Position numbers and translations under genes: made by a program. Source: an uncultured Oscillospiraceae bacterium (lineage in GTDB: Bacteria; Bacillota; Clostridia; Oscillospirales; Oscillospiraceae). Taken from it: a stretch of 37,618 bases of DNA. Positions within the stretch are counted from its first letter, which is position 1, and each line of letters opens with the position of its first letter. This document shows, piece by piece, positions 1-7,290 of the stretch. Below the pieces are notes generated by a model that was not told where the DNA came from, did no database searches, and was given only the letters and a program-made list of their open reading frames with translations. The stretch spans positions 1 to 37,618 of the forward strand of contig CATNCS010000018.1 in assembly GCA_950097245.1 (NCBI GenBank), read 5' to 3'.

Positions 1-978
1 GCCCACCTCTACGCCTACGTTCTGTTTATTATCTACATGATCCCCGTGGTGATGATTATCATTTTCTCCTTCCAGACCTACGGGGCCATCCGAATGAAGA
101 AGCTGGACCTGTCCAACTGGACCCTCATCAACTTCTTCGGCACCCAGGACTACCAGTATCTCACCAACCGGGGCACCTACAAAACCCGGAAGGGGTCCAT
201 CTCCGGCCTGTTTGCCAACGAGGCCACCCTGGGGGGCATCAAGCTCAGCTTTGTCCTGTCCGCCATCGCCGCCGCCCTGGCCTGCGTCATTGTGGTGGTG
301 GCCTGCAACTACATCTTTAAGAACCGGAACAAGAAGTCGGGCACCGTTCTGGAGTACTGCCTGCTCTTCCCCTGGCTGCTGCCCACCATCCTTATCTGCT
401 ACTCCTACCGGGTGTACTTCAACAGCGAGGACGTGTGGTACGTGGGCGGGACCAACCTGTACTACGCAGGCCATGTGCGGCTGCTGATTATCCTGGCCTA
501 CACGGTGGTCAAGCTGCCCTTCTCCCTGCGGATGATCAAGGCGGCCTTCTACGCCATCGACGAGGAGCTGGAGGACGCCGCCCGGAACCTGGGCTCCAGT
601 CCCCTGGTCACCTTCCTCAAGGTGAAGCTGCCCATCATCCTGCCCTCGGTGCTGGCGGTGTTTGCCCTGAACTTCAACGCCCTGTTCACCGAGTACGACA
701 TGTCCGCCACCTTTGCCAGCTCCTACGGCACCACCTACGCCATGGTCATCCAGTCCATGTGCGCCGAGGAGGGGCTGTACGGCTACAACGTCAACGCCTC
801 GGGCCGGCGGTGCGCCTCCACGGTGTTCATTATGATTGTCTCCGGCATCATTTTGTACCTGGTCTACGGGGTGGGTGCCCGGGACCTGGGAGAGCGGCTG
901 GAGATCAAGGATCGCCGCCGCAAGCGGCTGGAGAAGCTGAAGAGCTTCGGAAAAAAACCCAAGGAGGTCCAGGTATGA
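1..978 (+). CDS. ABC transporter permease, 5'-truncated by the window
   Basis: The frame is open from base 1, so only the C-terminal 325 or so residues are seen. It is an inner-membrane permease of a binding-protein-dependent importer. Several hydrophobic segments are visible, and a typical EAA loop (ELEDAARNLGSSPLVTFLK, followed by KLPIILPS) is where the ATPase subunit docks. The arrangement most resembles the iron(III)/thiamine/polyamine/phosphonate class of permeases; the substrate cannot be told from this fragment. The C-terminus is a basic cytoplasmic tail. Its TGA stop overlaps the ATG of the HAD gene (ATGA), so the two are translationally coupled. The ATPase, binding protein and partner permease presumably lie upstream of the window. 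Confidence 0.85.
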   Translation, partial: AHLYAYVLFIIYMIPVVMIIIFSFQTYGAIRMKKLDLSNWTLINFFGTQDYQYLTNRGTYKTRKGSISGLFANEATLGGIKLSFVLSAIAAALACVIVVVACNYIFKNRNKKSGTVLEYCLLFPWLLPTILICYSYRVYFNSEDVWYVGGTNLYYAGHVRLLIILAYTVVKLPFSLRMIKAAFYAIDEELEDAARNLGSSPLVTFLKVKLPIILPSVLAVFALNFNALFTEYDMSATFASSYGTTYAMVIQSMCAEEGLYGYNVNASGRRCASTVFIMIVSGIILYLVYGVGARDLGERLEIKDRRRKRLEKLKSFGKKPKEVQV

Positions 979-1601
979 TTCGTAATATTGTATTTGACAT
1001 GGGCAATGTGCTTATCTACTGGCGGCCGGAGCTGCTGATTCAGCGGCTGGGCGTCCCGGAGGAGGACTATCCCCTCATACTGCGGGAGGTCTTTGGCGAC
1101 GTGAACTGGATCCAGCTGGACCGGGGGATTGTCACCGCCGAGGAGGCCGCCGACCGCATGTGCCGCCGCCTGCCGGAGCGCCTCCACAGCGCCGTCCACC
1201 AGCTGACCCGGGGCTGGTGGGAGCGCCCTCTGGTCCCCGTGGAGGGGATGGCGGAGCTCATCCGGGAGCTGAAGGGACTGGGCTGCGGCATCTATCTGCT
1301 GTCCAACGCCGGTGTGGACCACCCCCGGTATTTTGACCGCGTTCCGGGCAGCGAGTGCTTCGACGGCCGCGTGGTCTCCGCCTTTTATCACCTGCTCAAG
1401 CCCCAGCCGGAGCTGTATCAGGTCCTCCTCCGGGAGTACGGCCTGAAGGCGGAGGAGTGCTTCTTTGTGGACGACCTGAACATCAACATTGAGGCGGCCG
1501 TGCTGGTGGGCATGTCCGGCGCCGTCTTCCGCGGGGCGGATGAGCTGCGCCGCAGCCTTATCGCGGCGGGGGTCCCTGTCCGGCCGCCGGAAGACGGATG
1601 A
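975..1601 (+). CDS. HAD-superfamily phosphatase (YihX-like, subfamily IA)
   Basis: This 208-residue protein has all four HAD motifs: motif I FDMGNVL with nucleophile D8, motif II LLSNAG, motif III lysine in HLLKPQPELY, and motif IV FFVDDLNINIEAA. The second Asp of the usual DxD is Gly, as in YihX-type sugar-phosphate phosphatases and haloacid dehalogenases. A phosphatase on a small phosphorylated metabolite is therefore likely but the substrate is unknown. The start at 975 is set by an AAGGAGG seven bases upstream and by the ATGA overlap with the permease. The same reading frame stays open far upstream, but that part is a shadow of the permease gene. Coupling to a transporter is suggestive only. 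Confidence 0.85.
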   Translation: MIRNIVFDMGNVLIYWRPELLIQRLGVPEEDYPLILREVFGDVNWIQLDRGIVTAEEAADRMCRRLPERLHSAVHQLTRGWWERPLVPVEGMAELIRELKGLGCGIYLLSNAGVDHPRYFDRVPGSECFDGRVVSAFYHLLKPQPELYQVLLREYGLKAEECFFVDDLNINIEAAVLVGMSGAVFRGADELRRSLIAAGVPVRPPEDG

Positions 1602-1608
1602 GTCCTTC

Positions 1609-1637
1609 TTGCCTTCCCGTTTGTTTTGTGGTAGAAT
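1609..1637 (+). promoter_or_regulatory. Sigma-A promoter of the thyA-folA operon
   Basis: TTGCCT at 1609-1614, a 17-base spacer and TAGAAT at 1632-1637, placed 32 bases before the thyA start. A GAGAGGAG ribosome site follows. It makes thyA-folA independent of the upstream permease/HAD unit. Confidence 0.7.
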
Positions 1638-1669
1638 GACGCAAGCTGCCAGAAGAGAGGAGCCCCGCC

Positions 1670-2500
1670 ATGAGCTACGCCGACCAGGTATTTATTCAAA
1701 ACTGTAAAGACATCCTGTCCAGAGGGGTGTGGGATACCGGCTGCCAGGTCCGCCCCCGGTGGGAGGACGGCGCTCCCGCCCACACGGTAAAGCTGTTTGG
1801 AATCGTCAACCGCTACGACCTGCGCCGGGAGTTCCCCGTCCTCACCCTCCGGAAGCAGTTTATCAAGTCGGCGGTGGACGAGCTGCTGTGGATCTGGCAG
1901 AAGAAGTCCAACAACATCCGCGACCTGAACAGCCACGTGTGGGACGCCTGGGCGGACGAGTCCGGCTCCATCGGCAAGGCCTACGGCTATCAGCTGGGAG
2001 TCAAACACCACTACCCCCAGGGGGATATGGACCAGGTGGACAAAATTCTCTGGGACCTCACCCACGACCCCGCCTCCCGGCGGATTATGGCCAACCTCTA
2101 CAACCACCACGACCTGAGCGAGATGGCCCTGTACCCCTGCGCCTACTCCATGACCTTCAACGTGTCGGGGAACACCCTCAACGCCATTCTGAACCAGCGC
2201 TCCCAGGATATGCTCACCGCCAACGGCTGGAACGTGATGCAGTACGCCGTGCTGCTCCACATGATTGCCCAGGTCACCGGCTTTGAGGCCGGGGAGCTGG
2301 TCCACGTCATCGCCGACTGCCATATCTACGACCGCCACGTCCCCGTGGTGGAGGAGCTCATCGCCCGGACGCCCTTCGACGCGCCGAAGTTCAGTCTGGA
2401 CAGGAGCGTCACCAATTTCTACGCCTTCACCCCGGACAGCGTCCATCTGGAGGGCTACCGGGCCCACCCCCTGGACCAGAAGATTCCAGTGGCGGTATAG
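1670..2500 (+). CDS. thyA: Thymidylate synthase ThyA
   Basis: Converts dUMP and methylene-tetrahydrofolate to dTMP and dihydrofolate in the cytoplasm. The 276-residue length is normal for ThyA. The catalytic cysteine is C157 in MALYPCAYSMTF. The dUMP-binding segment NQRSQDMLTANGWNVMQYA (from about 175) and the HIYDRHV motif (about 218-224) are present. The active-site sequence PCAY rather than PCHA places it with the ThyA subgroup found in Bacillus and clostridia. The ATG at 1670 follows GAGAGGAG. It is followed after 11 bases by folA, whose product recycles the dihydrofolate that ThyA makes, a classical pairing. No sign of transfer is seen: codon use matches its neighbours. Confidence 0.97.
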   Translation: MSYADQVFIQNCKDILSRGVWDTGCQVRPRWEDGAPAHTVKLFGIVNRYDLRREFPVLTLRKQFIKSAVDELLWIWQKKSNNIRDLNSHVWDAWADESGSIGKAYGYQLGVKHHYPQGDMDQVDKILWDLTHDPASRRIMANLYNHHDLSEMALYPCAYSMTFNVSGNTLNAILNQRSQDMLTANGWNVMQYAVLLHMIAQVTGFEAGELVHVIADCHIYDRHVPVVEELIARTPFDAPKFSLDRSVTNFYAFTPDSVHLEGYRAHPLDQKIPVAV

Positions 2501-2511
2501 GGGGGAACACC

Positions 2512-2991
2512 ATGAACGTGATCGTTGCTGTAGACCGGAACTGGGCCATCGGGAGGGACGGCGACCAGCTGATCTATCTCCCGGAGGATTTGAAGCGGTT
2601 CAAGGCCCTTACCACCGGGCACCCGGTGGTCCTGGGCCGGAAAACCCTGGCCACCTTCCCCGGCGGACGGCCTTTGAAGGGACGCCGGAATTTGATTCTG
2701 TCCCGGGACCCCGCCTTTGCCCCGGAGGGGGCGGAGGTCTTCCGTGACCTGGAGACCCTGCTGGCCGCCGCCCCCGAGGACTCCTTTGTCATCGGCGGCG
2801 CGTCGGTGTACGCCGCCCTGCTGGACCGGTGTGACACCGCCTATGTCACCAAAATCGAGCAGAGCTTCCCCGGGGCCGACTGCTTCTTCCCCGACCTGGA
2901 TGCCCGCCCGGACTGGCGCGTTGAAGAGGAGGGCCCGGAGCTGGAGGACCAGGGGGTCAGATTCCGGTATGTGACCTACCGATGTACATAA
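2512..2991 (+). CDS. folA: Dihydrofolate reductase
   Basis: Reduces dihydrofolate to tetrahydrofolate with NADPH, closing the thymidylate cycle with the upstream thyA. The protein has 159 residues, normal for chromosomal DHFR. Visible landmarks are NWAIGRDGDQL, LPEDLKRFK with the acidic active-site residue after LP, VVLGRKTLATFPGG (NADPH), and FVIGGASVYAALL. The tryptophan that usually precedes the LP.DL motif (W22 in E. coli numbering) is isoleucine (QLIYLPEDL). From memory, hydrophobic or charged replacements there are common in clostridial DHFRs, so I do not read it as a defect. A GGGGGGAACACC sequence precedes the ATG. The gene ends directly before a strong hairpin terminator. Confidence 0.96.
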   Translation: MNVIVAVDRNWAIGRDGDQLIYLPEDLKRFKALTTGHPVVLGRKTLATFPGGRPLKGRRNLILSRDPAFAPEGAEVFRDLETLLAAAPEDSFVIGGASVYAALLDRCDTAYVTKIEQSFPGADCFFPDLDARPDWRVEEEGPELEDQGVRFRYVTYRCT

Positions 2992-2992
2992 G

Positions 2993-3118
2993 AAAACCGC
3001 CTCGAAATGGGGCGTTGCTTTAAGAAACCATGTAGGGGCGGCTATCAGCCGCCCGCGGGCGCATAATATGCGCCCCTACAGACGTTTTCTTATTCAACGC
3101 CTCTTTCGAGGCGGTTTT
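2993..3118. terminator. Bidirectional terminator with a repeat element nested in its loop
   Basis: The outer arms, 2993-3017 and 3094-3118, are complementary over about 24 bases (AAAACCGCCTCGAAA with TTTCGAGGCGGTTTT). They have an A-run at one end and a T-run at the other, so they can terminate folA on + and the stalk-domain gene on -. Between the arms sits a complete 48-bp family 1 repeat (3032-3079), as if it had inserted into the original terminator loop. Confidence 0.8.
3032..3079. repeat. Palindromic repeat family 1, copy 1
   Basis: Starts GTAGGGGCGGC and ends GCGCCCCTAC. It folds into two hairpins (GGCGGC/GCCGCC and GGGCGCAT/ATGCGCCC) joined by the complementary outer ends. It is the shortest complete copy in the window and lies inside the loop of the folA terminator. 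Confidence 0.8.
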
Positions 3119-3122
3119 TTAT

Positions 3123-4688
3123 TTACCCTGCGTAGGGCTTGTCGGATTCCACAACCACGCCGTTGTTCCAGCTCACGTTGAAGCCCAGGGCCTTGCCCAG
3201 GTCGCGGAGCTTGAAGTAGTTGTAGCCGCCGCCGTTGTCGTCGGTGAGGGTGATGGCCGTCATGGCCACGTCTTTGCCGTTGATTTTGACGGTCTGGGCG
3301 CCGCCGGAGTAGGCCCGGTCGCCGGAGTAGGGGGTGGTCATCTCGGTGCCGCCGGCCTGGTAGGGCTGGCCGGTGGTGAGGGAGATGGTGCCGTCATACC
3401 CCACGGCAAACTGGGCCTTGGTGCCGTTGAGGATATAGGCCATGTCCCGGAGCTTGATGTAGTTGGTCAGATTTCCATTTCCGTCCTTCAGGGCGTACAT
3501 CTGGAAGTCCACCTTCTTCCCGTCCACCGTCACGGTCTGGTTGCTGGCAATGGCCGTGCCGCTGGCGGGGATGTCCTCCACCTCGACGACGGGGTCGGCG
3601 GGGTCGGGATCGGCGGGCTTTTCGGCCTGGGACAGCAGCCTGGCGGCCTCCCCGGCGGAAATTTTCTCCACCTTGTAGCCCTTGCCGGTCAGATGGGAGG
3701 CATAGCTCTCAGTGATGTAGGCCAGACTCTCATTCTGGAACTCATAGAGATACTTGCCGTCGCTGTGGGCGGTCTCAGAGAAGCTCTCCAGCTCGTTGGC
3801 TCCGTCGCCGGAGGCCTCCGCCACACCCCAGAAGTTGAAGTGCCCCTTGCTCTCCTGGCCCTTGGGGATGGTGATATTCACGGTGGTGTCGTCAGCCAGA
3901 AGCAGGACAACAATATCACAGTCATTGCCCAGGCCGTCGGTCCCCACAACGTGGACCCAGCTGATGGGGTTCTTGGAAACCTTGAGATATTTGTTGCCGC
4001 TCAGGTCAACACCGCCCGGTGCGGCGGGCTGGTTCTCAGAGATCACGATCAGAGCCTGGGTTGAACCGTAAGCGTTCGACCAGCTCTCACTGACGCGGTA
4101 GGTCCCGGGCTGGGACAGGGTGACAGACGACCCGATCTCAATAGAGGGAGCGGACCAGAAGTATTCCTCGTGGGTATCCTCATCCTGAGAATAGTACTCC
4201 CGGATGGTACAGGGGTTCTTTCCGTCAAAATAGATCATACCCTCGAAGAATGCGGCATTTTCCTGGAGTACGGTGATAGACTTGTCCGCCTCGTTATAAG
4301 TCACCTTATCTACGCAAAGGGTGCTCACACCGCCCTCAAACTCGCCGCTCGCGATATATTGAAGCGTTTCTTCTTTGGTACAGCCCTCTGTCAGCGTAAC
4401 CTTAACAGGGGAGGTGGAGGAATAGACCGGATAAGGGCCGGTGAGATCGTCCCCCCACGCTTCATAAAAGGCTCCGGTCTCTGTCAGGCCGTCGGATTCC
4501 AAGCGGAGGGAGGCATTTTTCTCCTCTCCGGCGGGGGCCGTGCGTGAACTGGATACGGTCAGGCCGGAATTGTCTTTGGAATCGGCGTATTGAACAGAAA
4601 TGGTTTTCTGCGATGCGGCAAAAGCCGGTACGGTCAGGCCCAAACATATAATCAGGGCCAGCGCCAGGGATAACATTTTCTTTTTCAT
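3123..4688 (-). CDS. Secreted protein with C-terminal stalk (copper amine oxidase N-like) domain
   Basis: This 521-residue protein begins with a clear signal peptide: a KKK n-region, a hydrophobic core to about residue 20, and a likely cleavage after AFA-A near residue 24. The middle (about 25-350) is acidic and low-complexity-poor; I recognise no enzyme. A proline/aspartate linker (KPADPDPADP, about 357-366) leads to two repeats of the stalk-type fold (YIKLRDMAYILNG and YNYFKLRDLGKALGFNVSW). These are common at the C-termini of exported clostridial proteins and are usually read as wall-associated or copper amine oxidase N-terminal-like domains. A role in the envelope is inference. A weak AAGGAAGG site precedes the ATG. 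A promoter about 310 bases upstream gives it a long leader. Confidence 0.75.
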   Translation of the reverse strand: MKKKMLSLALALIICLGLTVPAFAASQKTISVQYADSKDNSGLTVSSSRTAPAGEEKNASLRLESDGLTETGAFYEAWGDDLTGPYPVYSSTSPVKVTLTEGCTKEETLQYIASGEFEGGVSTLCVDKVTYNEADKSITVLQENAAFFEGMIYFDGKNPCTIREYYSQDEDTHEEYFWSAPSIEIGSSVTLSQPGTYRVSESWSNAYGSTQALIVISENQPAAPGGVDLSGNKYLKVSKNPISWVHVVGTDGLGNDCDIVVLLLADDTTVNITIPKGQESKGHFNFWGVAEASGDGANELESFSETAHSDGKYLYEFQNESLAYITESYASHLTGKGYKVEKISAGEAARLLSQAEKPADPDPADPVVEVEDIPASGTAIASNQTVTVDGKKVDFQMYALKDGNGNLTNYIKLRDMAYILNGTKAQFAVGYDGTISLTTGQPYQAGGTEMTTPYSGDRAYSGGAQTVKINGKDVAMTAITLTDDNGGGYNYFKLRDLGKALGFNVSWNNGVVVESDKPYAG

Positions 4689-4859
4689 ACGGTTTTTTCC
4701 TTCCTTTTTGTTTTTCTCAGCGGTTTACCCGGGGAGGGGGCCCGATGAGGAGATGGGGAATCCCCTCCCAAGGCGCTCACCGCCGAGACAAACAAAAGCG
4801 GCGCAGGACAATTTAATCCCACACCGCATTTATCCAGACATAAAACCCTCAACCAGAGC

Positions 4860-4888
4860 TTGTAAAACAGGAGGCTTTCCGGTATAAT
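4860..4888 (+). promoter_or_regulatory. Sigma-A promoter reading into the 4895-5070 RNA candidate
   Basis: TTGTAA at 4860-4865, exactly 17 bases, then perfect TATAAT at 4883-4888. No open frame with a ribosome site follows on this strand before the terminator at 5043-5070. Confidence 0.65.
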
Positions 4889-4995
4889 GAGGGCTGGTGT
4901 AGCAAACGCTGTTGTGTGGGAGGTGCGTTCTCCCGCATAGGGGTGTGGGGCGGTTCCAGCGCCCCGCGCCTTGCCTTTATTTGCCTCGTAACGCT

Positions 4996-5024
4996 ACTAT
5001 ACCACACTTTATCGGAATACGCAA
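4996..5024 (-). promoter_or_regulatory. Promoter of the secreted stalk-domain gene
   Basis: On the reverse strand TTGCGT (5019-5024), 17 bases, then TATAGT (4996-5001). Predicted start near 4990, giving a leader of about 300 bases before the ATG at 4688. This leader is antisense to the + strand RNA candidate. Confidence 0.6.
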
Positions 5025-5042
5025 GTAAATTTTACAGAAAAA

Positions 5043-5070
5043 AGCCGCCCATCATCGGGGCGGCTTTTGC
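5043..5070. terminator. Intrinsic terminator after the HEPN gene
   Basis: AAGCCGCCC-ATCATC-GGGGCGGCTT stem with T-runs on both sides. The stronger run is on the reverse strand (GCTTTTTT), directly after the HEPN stop codon. It can also stop + strand transcription of the RNA candidate. Confidence 0.8.
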
Positions 5071-5469
5071 TTACAGCATAGAAATCCAGTTTTGTTCCAG
5101 GTCGGCCTTCAGAGCCCGGAACATATCCAGGTAGGTCTCCCGGGTGAGGCGGACGATCTCCAGGGCCAGGGCCTGATTATAGGCGTGGGTCACGTTGTTC
5201 CGGGCGGCCAGGGCAGACAGCCAGGCCTCCTGGTCGCGGATCATCCCCGCCTGGTAGGCCAGCCGCAGCACCATCCTGGGGGAGCCGGTGGCGCTCTCGG
5301 CGTAGCCGTGGCGCTCCAGGGTGTCCTTCATGGCCTTCCAGGCCTGCTCGAAGCAGACCTCATACAGGGCCACCAGCCCGGTGAGGACGACGGTGTCGTA
5401 GGGGGGCGCGTACCGGGCGCCCTGCTCCAGGTTGTCCAGGGCGCGGCAGAAGTTTTCAAACTTTTTCAT
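5071..5469 (-). CDS. HEPN-domain protein, HI0074/HepT-like putative toxin
   Basis: This 132-residue helical protein matches the HI0074 nucleotidyltransferase substrate-binding family. It carries R90-NNVT-H95-A-Y97, which fits the RX4HXY motif of HepT-type HEPN ribonucleases. In HEPN/MNT pairs the MNT partner adenylylates the tyrosine of this motif and so neutralises the RNase (family knowledge, MntA/HepT). It follows the MNT gene with a 14-base overlap, the normal tight coupling of such pairs. The terminator lies immediately downstream. The GC content resembles the neighbourhood, so a recent arrival is not indicated. Toxicity or defence is inferred from the family; some HI0073/HI0074 pairs have no known effect. 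Confidence 0.85.
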   Translation of the reverse strand: MKKFENFCRALDNLEQGARYAPPYDTVVLTGLVALYEVCFEQAWKAMKDTLERHGYAESATGSPRMVLRLAYQAGMIRDQEAWLSALAARNNVTHAYNQALALEIVRLTRETYLDMFRALKADLEQNWISML

Positions 5470-5728
5470 AGAGCACGACCCCCTCCCTTCGGATGGATTC
5501 CAGAAGCTCGGCCTGGACGGGCCCGTCCAGGTCTACGATGTCCAGGGAGAGGAGGGTGGGCAGCGCCTCCTCGGCCCGCAGGGCAAACCGGACCCGGTCG
5601 CCGCCGCTGACGGCCAGATCAATGTCGCTGCGCTCCCGGTTGTCCCCCCGGGCCCGGGAGCCGAAGAGGACAACCCGGTCCAGGCCGCACTCCCGGGCCA
5701 GGGAGGGCAGTGCTTCCTTCCAACCCAT
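5456..5728 (-). CDS. MNT-type minimal nucleotidyltransferase, putative antitoxin
   Basis: This 90-residue protein has the minimal nucleotidyltransferase signature G23-S24 followed by ten residues and D35-I-D37 (FGSRARGDNRERSDIDLAV), with a likely third acidic residue in LDIVDLDG. It is the HI0073/MntA type, expected to transfer AMP from ATP onto the partner HEPN protein. The ATG at 5728 follows AAGGAGG. The frame is open further upstream but that stretch is the antisense of xpaC and lacks a ribosome site. It lies 10 bases after xpaC and overlaps the HEPN gene, so all three are one operon. Confidence 0.87.
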   Translation of the reverse strand: MGWKEALPSLARECGLDRVVLFGSRARGDNRERSDIDLAVSGGDRVRFALRAEEALPTLLSLDIVDLDGPVQAELLESIRREGVVLYEKV

Positions 5729-5738
5729 GCGTACCTCC

Positions 5739-6950
5739 TTACAGTCCCAGCGTGAGGCCCTCCTGGTCGGACAGGCCGTCCTTGGCCAGCATCCGCTCCA
5801 GCACCTCCACGTCGGTGGTGATGTCCATGGCGTCCCCCTGGAAGAGGAGGTCCAGCTGCTTCTCAAAGCCCTCCACTACCTTGTCCATCATCCCCTCGAT
5901 GCGGGACATGGCGGCGGTGATATTCTGGCCGGACACCTCCTGGTCCTCCAGCTGGCCGTAGGCCCGGAGGATTTTCAGGGTGGTGGGCAGGTAGTAGCTC
6001 AAAAAGCTGTGGAGCTGGGGGGCCTTGTCCGGGTGGGCCTTCTGGTAGTCCAGAATCTTGGCGGTGATGACCCCGATGCGGTCGATCTGGGCGGACATCT
6101 TCTCATTGTCGATGGCGTCGTTGACCGCCTTGATCTCGTTGAGGATGGCGTTTTCGTCCTCCCTGGGGGGCGGGGGAGGGGCGGTCTCCTCCCGCTTGGG
6201 GGGCTGGGTGACGCCGCCGCCGGAGAGGACCAGCCGGTCGCCGCCGTAATCCAGAAAGCCCTGGGGGAACAGGCCGTCGTCCAGCATGTCTGCCAGGTCG
6301 TCCCGCACCTTGGCGGGGGAGCGGCCGGTGGCTGAGGCCAGGGCGGAGATGGACACCGAGCTCTGCTGGCCGATCATGGCCAGGTAGCTGCGCCAGCGGC
6401 TGGCCTGCTTCCGCTTGCGCAGGCCGGCCCACAGGCAGCCCAGCCCCCCGGCCACGCAGCACAGCAGCACCAGCGGCCCGGTGAGCTCCTCTATAAAGAA
6501 GGCGATGTCGCCGTTGAACAGCCAGAACAGCGGCCCGCCCAGGCTGCCGATCAGACCGATAAAGCACCCCGCGGCCGTGGCGCCCCCGGCGATGGCCCAG
6601 GCCTTGCCCTTTTTGTCCAGCTCGGCGATGAGGTCCCGGCCCTTGGCCTTCTTGTTCCGGGGCTTGAGAGAGTCCTGCTCCTCCCAGGGAGGAGCGGCCT
6701 GGAAGGACTCCTCCCAGGATGTACTCTCCCGGGTGGTCCGGGCACCCACGCTCCCCTGGCCGTACCGCTGCTGGTAGTAGGGGTGGCGGCCCTGCTGACG
6801 CTTCTTTTTCTTCTTGCCGTCTCCGTCCAGCAGCTTTAAAACGATCATCAGCACGCCGATCCAGGAGCCGAAACCGGTACATAATAGCCCCAGGGCAATC
6901 AGCCAGTAAAATCCGTCGCTGCTGTTCTTTTTGTCCTGATAGTCAGACAT
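5739..6950 (-). CDS. xpaC: XpaC-like membrane protein (5-bromo-4-chloroindolyl phosphate hydrolysis family)
   Basis: This 403-residue protein has one hydrophobic segment near residues 13-40, a basic KKKKKR stretch, a second hydrophobic pair around 115-175, and a C-terminal helical domain (about 270-395) with YYLPTTLKILRAYGQLEDQ, which is typical of the XpaC family. The enzymatic name comes from a blue-colony phenotype and the true function is unknown; family members often sit near TelA-like genes and have been linked to envelope stress. Between them (about 190-240) is a winged-helix-like stretch (SISALASATGRSPAKVRDDLADMLDDGLF). A proline run PPPPPR follows. The HEPN/MNT pair is co-transcribed downstream. 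Confidence 0.75.
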   Translation of the reverse strand: MSDYQDKKNSSDGFYWLIALGLLCTGFGSWIGVLMIVLKLLDGDGKKKKKRQQGRHPYYQQRYGQGSVGARTTRESTSWEESFQAAPPWEEQDSLKPRNKKAKGRDLIAELDKKGKAWAIAGGATAAGCFIGLIGSLGGPLFWLFNGDIAFFIEELTGPLVLLCCVAGGLGCLWAGLRKRKQASRWRSYLAMIGQQSSVSISALASATGRSPAKVRDDLADMLDDGLFPQGFLDYGGDRLVLSGGGVTQPPKREETAPPPPPREDENAILNEIKAVNDAIDNEKMSAQIDRIGVITAKILDYQKAHPDKAPQLHSFLSYYLPTTLKILRAYGQLEDQEVSGQNITAAMSRIEGMMDKVVEGFEKQLDLLFQGDAMDITTDVEVLERMLAKDGLSDQEGLTLGL

Positions 6951-7151
6951 GTTATACCCCCCAGGCTGTCAATGGCTCTATCATAACAGAATGCGCCTCA
7001 AAAGGAAATTGATTTTTCCTTAAAATTCAGTGAAGAAATAGGGCGCGGGCCTGTATCCTCTATCATAGCGCAGCGGAGGGAAAAAGTAAATGGCTCATCC
7101 CGTTTTTTTCCTGGAAAAGAGCCACTGTTCTGGATGAATTTTTCGGGGAGT

Positions 7152-7195
7152 TGTAACTATTCTGTAATTCTTTCGGACAGGCCCCGTGCTATAAT
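7152..7195 (+). promoter_or_regulatory. WalR-like box and -10 element of the VanW gene
   Basis: TGTAAC at 7152-7157, five bases, TGTAAT at 7163-7168: an exact fit to the WalR consensus TGTWAH-N5-TGTWAH. A consensus TATAAT lies at 7190-7195 with no good -35, and the box covers the -35 position. This suits an activator-dependent promoter. The target is a cell-wall protein, in line with the WalR regulon. No walRK genes are in this window. Confidence 0.6.
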
Positions 7196-7241
7196 ATAAA
7201 ACTGGCTCACAATAGGGAGCCGTAATCTTACATGAAAGTAC

Positions 7242-7256
7242 CACACAAATTGTGTG
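7242..7256. promoter_or_regulatory. 15-bp perfect palindrome in the VanW gene leader
   Basis: CACACAA-A-TTGTGTG, about 40 bases downstream of the predicted transcription start and 35 before the ATG. It could be an operator or an mRNA hairpin. A second short inverted repeat rich in CCGGC lies between it and the ribosome site. Confidence 0.35.
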
Positions 7257-7290
7257 ACGCCGGCCCGAGCCGGCCGGGAGGGATTTCAGC

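Larger units (their letters stand above)
4895..5070 (+). ncRNA. Candidate structured RNA (unidentified)
   Basis: A roughly 175-base unit lies between a near-consensus promoter (TATAAT 4883-4888) and an intrinsic terminator (5043-5070). The predicted transcript has closing arms GUAGC (from about 4899) and GCUAC (4993-4997). Inside are hairpins GGGAG-7 nt-CUCCC and GGGGCG-7 nt-CGCCCC; GGUGCG can alternatively pair with CGCGCC to give a rod with a large central bubble. The size and rod would suit 6S RNA, but I cannot match conserved 6S sequence, so I leave it unnamed. The opposite strand also has a promoter in this interval, so the RNA strand is not certain; on that strand the same structure would be the leader of the stalk-domain gene. 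Confidence 0.4.

Noticed and set aside
4895-5070. 6S RNA
   Set aside because: Length and possible rod shape fit, but I cannot match conserved 6S sequence and hairpin alternatives are as good. Left as unidentified.
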